Assembly (NCBI GenBank): GCA_031285085.1
Contig: JAITWW010000005.1
Coordinates: forward strand, 1-8,091
Length of the DNA: 8,091 bases
From: Candidatus Methanofilum arcanum
GTDB lineage: Archaea > Halobacteriota > Methanomicrobia > Methanomicrobiales > Methanospirillaceae
Direction of reading: 5' to 3'
Of this stretch, positions 1 through 4,899 are shown piece by piece. The notes under the pieces were generated by a model. It was not told where the DNA came from, ran no database searches, and was given only the letters and a program-made list of their open reading frames with translations. The translations under genes were made by a program, and so were the position numbers. Within the stretch, counting starts at the first letter, position 1. The number at the start of each line of letters is the position of its first letter.

Positions 1-878
1 TCTTCCTTATGGGGTTCGTACTGATCGCTGGATGTACTGCACAAGATGAGACCACAACCGTCATTGTTGAGCCTACCAATGAAGGAAACCCTGACCAGAG
101 TTCATCTGCAGCAATAGAAACAAAAGATATTGTCGCTGCTTCTGTAAGCACTGAGCCTGAGCCAGTGAAAGAAGAAAAAAATGGAATCTTTGATCTTCCG
201 CTTTCTTCTCCTCCCTCCGAGCTAATGGTATCTGTGTCTACAGATAAGGATCCAATTTACAATACGATTACCGTAAGGTTTGATGGAGGCAGAGGACAGG
301 GTATGGTTCGCTCTGCGGTAGTAGGTGTGACTTTCTCAGATGAACGCACAGAGATACAAGATCTCACACCTACAAGTGGAAGCACCATAACATTTGCAGG
401 TACAAGTGGTTTTGATGTCGTTGAGGTTGTTGTCACATATATGAATGGAGCGTCATACAAGGTTCTTATGGAGGCCGTTGGAACCATTCGAGGAATCATT
501 GACTCTGTGCCATTAGAAAGGGAAGCATCAGCTCCAGCTCCAAGTGGGGATATTGGGTATACAGGTACAGTGACAAATCCACCAAGTAATCTGCATGTCT
601 CTGTGGTTGCTGAGAAGGATAGTATCTATAAGACCATTACCATCACGTTTAGAGGAGGTCCTGGACAGGGTATCGTACAAAAGATTGATACGCTTGTTAT
701 GCGATCAGATGGGTCGACTTATGAAAGTACGCTAGACTCGCGTGTGGGTGCAAATGTTATTACAGATGGAACAACTGGAACTGATCGAGTGCAGGTGGTT
801 GTGGCATATCTGAATGGAGAGAGTTATAAGATAATTGATGCAGAACTCAACCCACGTGGTGGCATGGCATCAAATTAA
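1..878 (+). CDS. Lipoprotein with two tandem beta-rich domains (5' partial)
   Basis: Probably a membrane-anchored exported lipoprotein of unknown function. The frame is open from the left edge (first full codon at base 3) and the first ATG is at base 9. From that ATG only eight residues precede the lipobox-like LIAGC, with no charged n-region, so the true start almost certainly lies upstream of the window. Residue numbers count from that ATG. After Cys9 comes a Thr/Ser/Glu-rich linker to about residue 60, then two homologous domains at about 68-152 and 191-276. Each opens with PPS, then VSV, [ED]KD.IY.TIT, a Gly-rich GG.GQG turn, and ends VVV.Y.NG.SYK. The copies are separated by an Ala/Pro-rich linker. 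I recall similar domains in exported proteins of Methanomicrobiales, but this is memory. No catalytic motif is visible; a binding or envelope role is a guess. Confidence 0.75.
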   Translation, partial: FLMGFVLIAGCTAQDETTTVIVEPTNEGNPDQSSSAAIETKDIVAASVSTEPEPVKEEKNGIFDLPLSSPPSELMVSVSTDKDPIYNTITVRFDGGRGQGMVRSAVVGVTFSDERTEIQDLTPTSGSTITFAGTSGFDVVEVVVTYMNGASYKVLMEAVGTIRGIIDSVPLEREASAPAPSGDIGYTGTVTNPPSNLHVSVVAEKDSIYKTITITFRGGPGQGIVQKIDTLVMRSDGSTYESTLDSRVGANVITDGTTGTDRVQVVVAYLNGESYKIIDAELNPRGGMASN

Positions 879-890
879 TCTTTATAATCC

Positions 891-899
891 TTATTTTTA
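891..899 (+). terminator. T-tract terminator of the lipoprotein gene
   Basis: A five-T run (894-898) in an A/T-rich stretch begins 16 bases after the lipoprotein stop codon. Archaeal RNA polymerase commonly stops at such tracts without needing a hairpin. The run is short, so this is a weak call. Confidence 0.35.
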
Positions 900-904
900 A
901 AATC

Positions 905-980
905 TATAGCTGAAAACACCTACCCATCACCGGTGTTATCAAGATTGATAAAAGTCAGCTGATGTACAATTATGGCTATA
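905..980. repeat. Nested inverted repeats in the convergent intergenic region
   Basis: Several arms nest here. AGCTGA (908-913) pairs with TCAGCT (955-960). Inside that, AACACC (915-920) pairs with GGTGTT (932-937) and TATC (937-940) with GATA (947-950). An alternative outer arm is TATAGC (905-910) with GCTATA (975-980). CACCGGTG (928-935) is itself a palindrome. The layout could fold as a closed stem with two inner hairpins, but the arms are short. The location, between a forward gene and a minus-strand tRNA, would suit an mRNA 3' end or a small RNA. Confidence 0.35.
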
Positions 981-994
981 ATGTTGTTTTTATG

Positions 995-1037
995 ATTTCC
1001 ATAGCACAGATCCTTTTTTCAAGCTCGCTATGGAAAT
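995..1037. repeat. 11-bp perfect inverted repeat with T6 loop
   Basis: ATTTCCATAGC (995-1005) is perfectly complementary to GCTATGGAAAT (1027-1037), with a 21-base loop that contains six consecutive T. It lies between the 3' ends of the lipoprotein gene and the tRNA gene. It could be a bidirectional terminator, a structured 3' end or the scar of a small mobile element. No target duplication or coding remnant is visible. Confidence 0.5.
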
Positions 1038-1102
1038 GATTCAATATGGCACGCAAAAGTGAATAAAATGAAATATTTTCTTTTATCATCAGATAATATT
1101 TC

Positions 1103-1110
1103 AAAAAAGA
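1103..1110 (-). terminator. T6 terminator of tRNA-Gly
   Basis: Immediately after the discriminator base on the minus strand the transcript reads TCTTTTTT, the usual archaeal tRNA termination signal. No CCA is encoded, so CCA must be added by nucleotidyltransferase. Confidence 0.6.
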
Positions 1111-1182
1111 TGCGCCGACCGGGACTCGAACCCAGGTTTAGGCGTTGGCAACGCCTAGTGATGACCACTACACTATCGGCGC
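1111..1182 (-). tRNA. tRNA-Gly (anticodon GCC)
   Basis: Read on the minus strand, a complete cloverleaf forms. The seven-base acceptor strands GCGCCGA and TCGGCGC pair perfectly (one strand at 1112-1118), with discriminator A at 1111. A D arm closes with GTG/CAC. The anticodon stem AGGCG/CGCCT encloses the loop TTGCCAA, giving anticodon GCC (plus-strand bases 1147-1149), which reads GGC and GGU glycine codons. The T arm is CTGGG-TTCGAGT-CCCGG. There is no intron and no encoded CCA. The gene is divergent from the tetrapyrrole operon and convergent with the lipoprotein gene. Confidence 0.96.
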
Positions 1183-1233
1183 AAAGATGGCTTCATGCTC
1201 ATCAGTGATGCTCATTAATGTTCTCGCTAATTA

Positions 1234-1241
1234 CATATAAA
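1234..1241 (-). promoter_or_regulatory. TATA box, tRNA-Gly promoter
   Basis: On the minus strand the bases read TTTATATG, a good archaeal TATA box, about 52 bases upstream of the mature tRNA 5' end. Transcription would start near 1211 and leave a leader of about 28 bases for RNase P to remove. The same A/T block could instead, or also, serve the forward operon, where it reads CATATAAA. Confidence 0.5.
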
Positions 1242-1293
1242 CAATTCTTTTTTCTCTCATTCTGTGTTACGATTATGCAAAATAATTCGACAA

Positions 1294-1301
1294 TTTAATA
1301 T
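1294..1301 (+). promoter_or_regulatory. TATA-like box for the siroheme/hemA operon
   Basis: TTTAATAT is centred about 26 bases upstream of the ATG at 1324. That is the distance at which archaeal transcription starts right at the initiation codon. No Shine-Dalgarno sequence precedes the ATG (the upstream bases are CTCCCCTCAAATC), which fits a leaderless or very short-leader mRNA. The better TATA match at 1233-1242 would give a leader of about 60 bases instead. Confidence 0.4.
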
Positions 1302-1323
1302 TTTCTCCCCTCAAATCAATATT

Positions 1324-1965
1324 ATGCTCCCACTTGTGATTGATTGTTCTCGCAAAAAAATCGTTATCATAGGGGGTGGAAAGGTTGCAGCAAGAAAGGC
1401 TGCATATTTCTCAGATGCAGACGTAACGATGTATAGCGAGGCATTTCAGCCAGATATTCCTCCATATGTTACATGTGTTTTCTGTACTCTCACACATGAT
1501 CGTGGTATCATTCAAGATATCATAGAGGGCGCATTTTTAGTCATTGCAGCAACATCAGATCCTGATCTCAACACCCTTGTTATTGAAGCTGCACATGATG
1601 CACAGATACTCTGTAACAATGCCAATGGAAAACAAGGAGATGTTATTTTTCCCGCTCAAGTTCAGAGGGGGGATGTTGTCATTGCAGTCTCATCAGGTGG
1701 AGTTTCTCCTGCTCTTGCGCAGTTTCTTCGTATTCACCTCGAAGAGATGTTTCCAGAGCTTGAAAAAATGGCAATCTTTTTAGCTGCGTTAAAAGATCAA
1801 CTGAAAGATTCCATATATGAACAAAAGGAACGTTCCCTCATACTCCACAAAGCACTTCGTGATCCGATTCTTTTGGAAAAGGTGTATAATACCAAAAATG
1901 GAGAGAATGATACTCATTTGTTAGCAGTTCAGTATATACAAGACTATATGGCAGGCCTCACATGA
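1324..1965 (+). CDS. Precorrin-2 dehydrogenase (Met8p/SirC type)
   Basis: NAD-dependent oxidation of precorrin-2 to sirohydrochlorin, the branch intermediate for siroheme, cobalamin and coenzyme F430; cytoplasmic. The 213-residue product begins MLPLVIDCSRKKIVIIGGG, matching the N terminus of archaeal homologues. A Rossmann dinucleotide motif GGGKVAARKA lies at residues 17-26, and the family motif VAVSSGGVSPALAQ region is at about 119-133. A helical C-terminal dimerisation part follows. The catalytic Asp of CysG and yeast Met8p sits shortly after the C-N pair (here C97-N98), but this segment reads NNANGKQGD, so the Asp is missing or displaced to D106. I chose the ATG at 1324 over an in-frame GTG at 1264, because the extra 20 residues resemble no family member. 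The stop overlaps hemA by ATGA, implying translational coupling. Confidence 0.9.
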   Translation: MLPLVIDCSRKKIVIIGGGKVAARKAAYFSDADVTMYSEAFQPDIPPYVTCVFCTLTHDRGIIQDIIEGAFLVIAATSDPDLNTLVIEAAHDAQILCNNANGKQGDVIFPAQVQRGDVVIAVSSGGVSPALAQFLRIHLEEMFPELEKMAIFLAALKDQLKDSIYEQKERSLILHKALRDPILLEKVYNTKNGENDTHLLAVQYIQDYMAGLT

Positions 1966-3290
1966 ATGCACATCCTCCATCTGCTGCAGTGCGCATCTCG
2001 ACAGATTCGCCTTCTTCTCAAGAAAGGATGCAGACGTTATTTGAACCCCTTACCATAGCCTCGCTTGCACATCACAATACTGATGTCACTGCTCTTGAAA
2101 AAGCGCGGTTTTCTGATGAGACACAGGTGCTCACTGAGATCTCAAACTATGTTCATGGAGCTCTTCTCCTTCAAACATGTAACCGAGTGGAGCTGATTGT
2201 ACAAGGCTCTGTTGCTGAGGTAGCTTCGTTTCTCCATGCCCATGGACGTGATGATTTTTCATATTATCATGGATATGATGCACTACGCCATCTTTTACAT
2301 CTTGCAGCTGGTATCCATTCTATGATTATTGGGGAGGATCAGATCCTTGGACAGATGCGTGGAGCTCTTCGTACCTCTGAGGAGCTAGATGTCTCCTCTC
2401 CTCTTCTCAAGCTTTGTATTGACAAGGCAATCCATACAGGTGTGCTGATACGAAAACGTACAGGTTTGAATCAAGGGGCTGTTTCTGTTGGCTCTGCTGC
2501 AGTGCTGCTTGCACAGGAGCATCTTGGAGATCTATCTGGCAAACATATTCTTGTTCTCGGAAGTGGAGAGATGGGTGTTTTAGTGGCAAATGCTCTTTGT
2601 GCAAAAAATCTCTCTGCAATCTATGTTGCAAATCGTACCTATGATCGTGCATGTCAGCTTGCCGAGATGATTCATGGAACTGCTGTGAAAATGGATGACA
2701 TTTCACGGTATCTTGGTCTATCAGATGTTGTAATCAGTTGTACCACTGCCCCTCATTTTGTTTTGCATGAATCTGATGTCAGAATCGCTCTTTCTCAATC
2801 TCAGTGGCCACTCGATAGAACAGCTCGCCAGATTGTTATGATTGATCTTGCACAGCCTCGAGATATTGATCCAGCCATTGAAACCATTCCTGGCGTGGTG
2901 CTTTTTACTATCGATGATCTCGCAGATATCAATGATGCTGCGACATTGAATCGAAGGGAGCGTGCTCAGACTGCAAAAGTGATCATTGAAGAGGAACTCG
3001 TGAGCTTTGTGAGATATTATAATCAGCGTTCAGTCGAACGCGAAATTGCTTCTCTGTATCTGTGGGCTGAGCGGATTCGAAGTCAAGAATCCTCTCGTGC
3101 CATAAAAACATTGGCTTCTTTTCTCTCTTTGCAAGAACATGAAAAAACCGCCTGTATTATTGATGATATGTCTCATGCCCTCGTGAAAAAACTACTCTCG
3201 GATCTTACACGCAGAGTAAAAGAAGCAGCTGCGAATGGAGATGATAGCTGTCTTCATCTGCTTTCAGGGCTTATGGATGAGGAGAAATAG
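1962..3290 (+). CDS. hemA: Glutamyl-tRNA reductase
   Basis: NADPH-dependent reduction of glutamyl-tRNA(Glu) to glutamate-1-semialdehyde, the first committed step of C5 tetrapyrrole synthesis. The product has 442 residues. The catalytic domain holds QTCNRVEL at 71-78, whose Cys73 is the expected thioester nucleophile, His110 in ALRHLL at the position of the conserved active-site His, and GEDQILGQ at 124-131. The NADPH Rossmann domain follows with VLGSGEMGVLVA at 198-209 and ANRTYDRA at 223-230, then DLAQPRDIDP at 295-304 and a long helical dimerisation tail. The first 22-25 residues are Ser/Pro-rich and not family-like. An internal ATG at 2028 would place the nucleophile at residue 51, closer to the usual 48-50, but the ATGA overlap and lack of a spaced Shine-Dalgarno site at 2028 leave the start open. 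GIHS at 117-120 replaces the usual GLDS. No other heme genes follow. Confidence 0.95.
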   Translation: MNAHPPSAAVRISTDSPSSQERMQTLFEPLTIASLAHHNTDVTALEKARFSDETQVLTEISNYVHGALLLQTCNRVELIVQGSVAEVASFLHAHGRDDFSYYHGYDALRHLLHLAAGIHSMIIGEDQILGQMRGALRTSEELDVSSPLLKLCIDKAIHTGVLIRKRTGLNQGAVSVGSAAVLLAQEHLGDLSGKHILVLGSGEMGVLVANALCAKNLSAIYVANRTYDRACQLAEMIHGTAVKMDDISRYLGLSDVVISCTTAPHFVLHESDVRIALSQSQWPLDRTARQIVMIDLAQPRDIDPAIETIPGVVLFTIDDLADINDAATLNRRERAQTAKVIIEEELVSFVRYYNQRSVEREIASLYLWAERIRSQESSRAIKTLASFLSLQEHEKTACIIDDMSHALVKKLLSDLTRRVKEAAANGDDSCLHLLSGLMDEEK

Positions 3291-3311
3291 AGGTGATATT
3301 TAAATTTGGAG

Positions 3312-3336
3312 TTTGAAAAGCCATCTTTTTTTCAAA
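3312..3336 (+). terminator. Hairpin plus T-tract after hemA
   Basis: TTTGAAAA (3312-3319) pairs with TTTTCAAA (3329-3336), an 8-bp stem around a nine-base loop, and T7 (3326-3332) overlaps the right arm. It starts 21 bases after the hemA stop codon and is a plausible 3' end of the tetrapyrrole operon transcript. Confidence 0.45.
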
Positions 3337-3440
3337 GTTGGTTTTCATGCATGCGACAGTCTTGGCTTGCTATCAGTGTCTTGGAACTTGACTTCATGCA
3401 TTTGAACAACATTTGAGACAGGGTCTTCTCTGATATTTAC

Positions 3441-3500
3441 CTTTTTTTTCTTTTTCATCTTTTTCATTCGGTTTTCTATCTCTCTTTCTTTTATCTTTCA
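3441..3500 (+). terminator. 60-base pyrimidine-rich tract with multiple T runs
   Basis: Almost every base on the plus strand is T or C, including T8 at 3442-3449 and further runs of four or five T. Consecutive T runs of this kind are efficient archaeal termination signals, so it would insulate the ribosomal cluster from hemA readthrough. It may also be a simple-sequence spacer. Confidence 0.5.
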
Positions 3501-3529
3501 CTGTGCACACTATGATCCAGTAAAATAGA

Positions 3530-3540
3530 GTATATTATAT
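3530..3540 (+). promoter_or_regulatory. TATA-like box upstream of the structured patch
   Basis: GTATATTATAT is a strong A/T box. A start about 26 bases downstream would fall near 3562, at the left edge of the GC-rich patch. It could drive a separate small RNA or give rpsL a long leader of about 190 bases. Confidence 0.4.
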
Positions 3541-3561
3541 CATAGAAGAATAAACGTATAA

Positions 3562-3640
3562 AGACAGGTTTCAAAGCTGAAACACGGTGAGCAGCAAGAC
3601 GACCCCGGCATGACCGGAAGAGTGAGTGTGAAATCGAAAA
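3562..3640. ncRNA. Candidate structured RNA or rpsL leader
   Basis: By eye, about half the bases here are G or C, against far fewer in the flanking intergenic DNA. In an A/T-rich archaeon that often marks structured RNA. Visible pairings on the plus strand are GTTTCA (3569-3574) with TGAAAC (3578-3583), a 6-bp stem on a four-base loop, and CCGG (3605-3608) with CCGG (3614-3617) around CATGA. GTTTCA could instead pair with TGAAAT at 3629-3634 and close the whole element. CGAAAAT (3635-3641) with ATTTTCG (3659-3665) gives a later stem. I matched it to no known RNA family. One forward frame (3565-3699) is open here but its first ATG is internal, at 3610, so a coding origin is less likely. The strand is unproven. 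Confidence 0.35.
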
Positions 3641-3710
3641 TAATAATGTTCTCATCTCAATTTTCGTTCCCTCATTTGCGCTTTGCCTCAGCCTTTTAAT
3701 AGACCTTCTA

Positions 3711-3722
3711 TACATATAAAAA
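3711..3722 (+). promoter_or_regulatory. rpsL TATA box
   Basis: TACATATAAAAA lies about 38 bases upstream of the rpsL ATG, placing the transcription start near 3742 with a short leader that still contains the Shine-Dalgarno site GTGAT at 3747-3751. This is the most probable main promoter of the rpsL-rpsG unit. Confidence 0.6.
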
Positions 3723-3754
3723 CAAACAAAAAATGACCTACGTAGAGTGATGGA

Positions 3755-4183
3755 ATGGGACAAGGTAAATTTGCAGCACGCACACTCAAGAAGAACTCAA
3801 AAAAGTTTCGCTGGAGTGACCCACATTTTGCACGAAAGGCCGGTGGCCTGAAATTAAAATCAGATCCCCTTGAAGGAGCACCACAGGGCAGAGGGATCGT
3901 ACTTGAGAAGATTGGAGTTGAAGCTAAGCAGCCAAACTCTGCCATTCGAAAGTGTGTTCGTGTCCAGTTAATTAAGAATGGCCGTCAAGTTTCAGCATTT
4001 GCTGTTGGTGATGGGGCAATTAACTTCATTGATGAACACGATGAAGTGGAGATCGAGGGTATCGGTGGACGTCTTGGTCGTTCTATGGGAGATATTCCTG
4101 GTGTGCGATTTGTTGTCACAAAAGTAAACAATGTTTGCTTGCATGAGTTGGTGAGTGGTCGTAAAGAGAAACCAAGAAGGTAA
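3755..4183 (+). CDS. rpsL: Small ribosomal subunit protein uS12 (archaeal)
   Basis: Component of the 30S decoding centre; contacts the codon-anticodon helix and the elongation factors. At 142 residues it has the archaeal/eukaryotic length rather than the roughly 124 of bacteria. The decoding loop KQPNSAIRKCVRV at 58-70 and GDIPGVRF at 112-119 are intact, and basic N- and C-terminal tails (GRKEKPRR at the end) fit rRNA binding. The ATG at 3755 follows GTGAT (3747-3751) with a three-base gap, matching part of the archaeal anti-Shine-Dalgarno complement GGTGAT. It is first in the rpsL-rpsG-fusA order, with only four bases to the rpsG start. The RNA polymerase subunit and nusA genes that often lie upstream in euryarchaea are absent here. 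Confidence 0.98.
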   Translation: MGQGKFAARTLKKNSKKFRWSDPHFARKAGGLKLKSDPLEGAPQGRGIVLEKIGVEAKQPNSAIRKCVRVQLIKNGRQVSAFAVGDGAINFIDEHDEVEIEGIGGRLGRSMGDIPGVRFVVTKVNNVCLHELVSGRKEKPRR

Positions 4184-4187
4184 ATGG

Positions 4188-4766
4188 ATGTCAGAAGAAC
4201 AAGGAAAACGCCTCCTCTTTAACAAATGGGATATGGGAGAGGTTACAGTTAGCGACCCTGGTGTTGAACGATATGTGAACTTGCACAGTATGATTGTGCC
4301 CCACTCCTGTGGCAGACTTTCACGCCAGGAGTTTAATAAGAGTAATATGCTCATTGTTGAGCGTCTTATTAATCGCCTCATGCAGACTGAAGTAAATACC
4401 GGCAAAAAACAGCTTGCAATTCGTATTGTGCGGGATGCATTTGATATCATTCATCAGAAGACAAAGAAAAACCCTGTTGAGGTGCTGGTAGCAGCTGTTG
4501 CAAATGCAGGTCCCCGTGAGGAGACCGTTCGTCTGAAATATGGTGGTATCAATGTACCAAAATCTGTTGATACTGCACCAATTAGACGTGTAAATACTGC
4601 ACTTGCATATATATCAGTGGGTGTAAAAACGGCGTCACACAAGAAAAAGCGTCCTGTTGCTGCTTGCCTTGCAGATGAACTAATTGCAGCTGCAAATGGC
4701 GATGTAAAGTGTTACTCAGTTGCAAAGCGTGAAGAACGTGAACGTGTTGCAAAATCTGCCCGTTAA
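4188..4766 (+). CDS. rpsG: Small ribosomal subunit protein uS7 (archaeal)
   Basis: Primary 16S rRNA-binding protein that nucleates assembly of the 30S head and lines the mRNA exit and E site. The 192-residue product carries the S7 signature region LIVERLINRLMQ at 55-66, the conserved KNPVEVLVAAVANAGPREE at 94-112, and VDTAPIRRVNTAL at 127-139. It ends in the basic, Arg-rich tail typical of archaeal S7. I chose the ATG at 4188: GAAGG (4176-4180) sits seven bases upstream, inside the last codons of rpsL, and MSEEQGKRLLFNKWD matches archaeal N termini. An in-frame GTG at 4155 would overlap rpsL by 29 bases and is less likely. The pair is co-transcribed and probably translationally coupled. Confidence 0.97.
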   Translation: MSEEQGKRLLFNKWDMGEVTVSDPGVERYVNLHSMIVPHSCGRLSRQEFNKSNMLIVERLINRLMQTEVNTGKKQLAIRIVRDAFDIIHQKTKKNPVEVLVAAVANAGPREETVRLKYGGINVPKSVDTAPIRRVNTALAYISVGVKTASHKKKRPVAACLADELIAAANGDVKCYSVAKREERERVAKSAR

Positions 4767-4786
4767 TGAATATGAGTTTGTAGGTA

Positions 4787-4792
4787 TTTTTT
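4787..4792 (+). terminator. T6 tract after rpsG
   Basis: GGTATTTTTTAACC, about 20 bases after the rpsG stop, contains six T flanked by short complementary arms (GGT/ACC type). It may terminate part of the rpsL-rpsG transcript before the separate fusA promoter. Confidence 0.4.
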
Positions 4793-4837
4793 AACCTTTA
4801 TTTTGAGTAGTTAATTATACTTAATTCTAAAAAAATA

Positions 4838-4850
4838 CATAATATATTTT
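4838..4850 (+). promoter_or_regulatory. fusA TATA box
   Basis: CATAATATATTTT in the 133-base rpsG-fusA spacer would start transcription near 4872, leaving a leader of about 28 bases. It indicates that EF-2 can be expressed independently of the two ribosomal proteins. Confidence 0.55.
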
Positions 4851-4887
4851 ATTCAATTGAAATTTGAACCCATAATTTGAAGGTTTT

Positions 4888-4892
4888 AGGTG
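4888..4892 (+). promoter_or_regulatory. fusA ribosome binding site
   Basis: AGGTG, seven bases before the ATG at 4900, complements the archaeal 16S 3' end (GGATCACCTCC). It fixes the fusA start and shows that the message is not leaderless. Confidence 0.65.
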
Positions 4893-4899
4893 CTAAATT

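Noticed and set aside
1264..1323. In-frame GTG start extending the precorrin-2 dehydrogenase by 20 residues
   Set aside because: The added residues (MLRLCKIIRQFNIF and on) do not resemble the family N terminus, which begins right at the ATG at 1324, and no ribosome binding site supports the GTG.
2407..2706. 99-codon minus-strand ORF inside hemA
   Set aside because: It is antisense to the hemA NADPH domain and His/Gln-rich, as expected for the complement of hemA codons.
3306..3416. 36-codon TTG-start ORF after hemA with AGGTGAT eight bases upstream
   Set aside because: The spacing is tempting, but the frame runs through a terminator-like hairpin and T7 tract (3312-3336), the start is TTG, and the peptide looks random. 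Kept only as a note.
3580..3630. Resemblance of the GC-rich patch to a 23S rRNA segment or a cobalamin riboswitch
   Set aside because: Short words such as ACCCCGGC look similar, but the order and pairing of conserved blocks do not follow either RNA. No riboswitch core is recognisable.
3505..3660. C/D-box sRNA in the same patch
   Set aside because: A CTGA box exists at 3577-3580, but no convincing RUGAUGA C box is placed correctly on either strand.
3491..3763. 90-codon minus-strand ORF in the hemA-rpsL spacer
   Set aside because: It crosses the rpsL promoter and start and shows no protein-like composition or start signal. It is probably chance openness on the strand opposite the structured patch.
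4155..4187. In-frame GTG start for rpsG inside rpsL
   Set aside because: It adds 11 non-family residues and overlaps rpsL. The ATG at 4188 has GAAGG at proper spacing and the expected archaeal uS7 N terminus.
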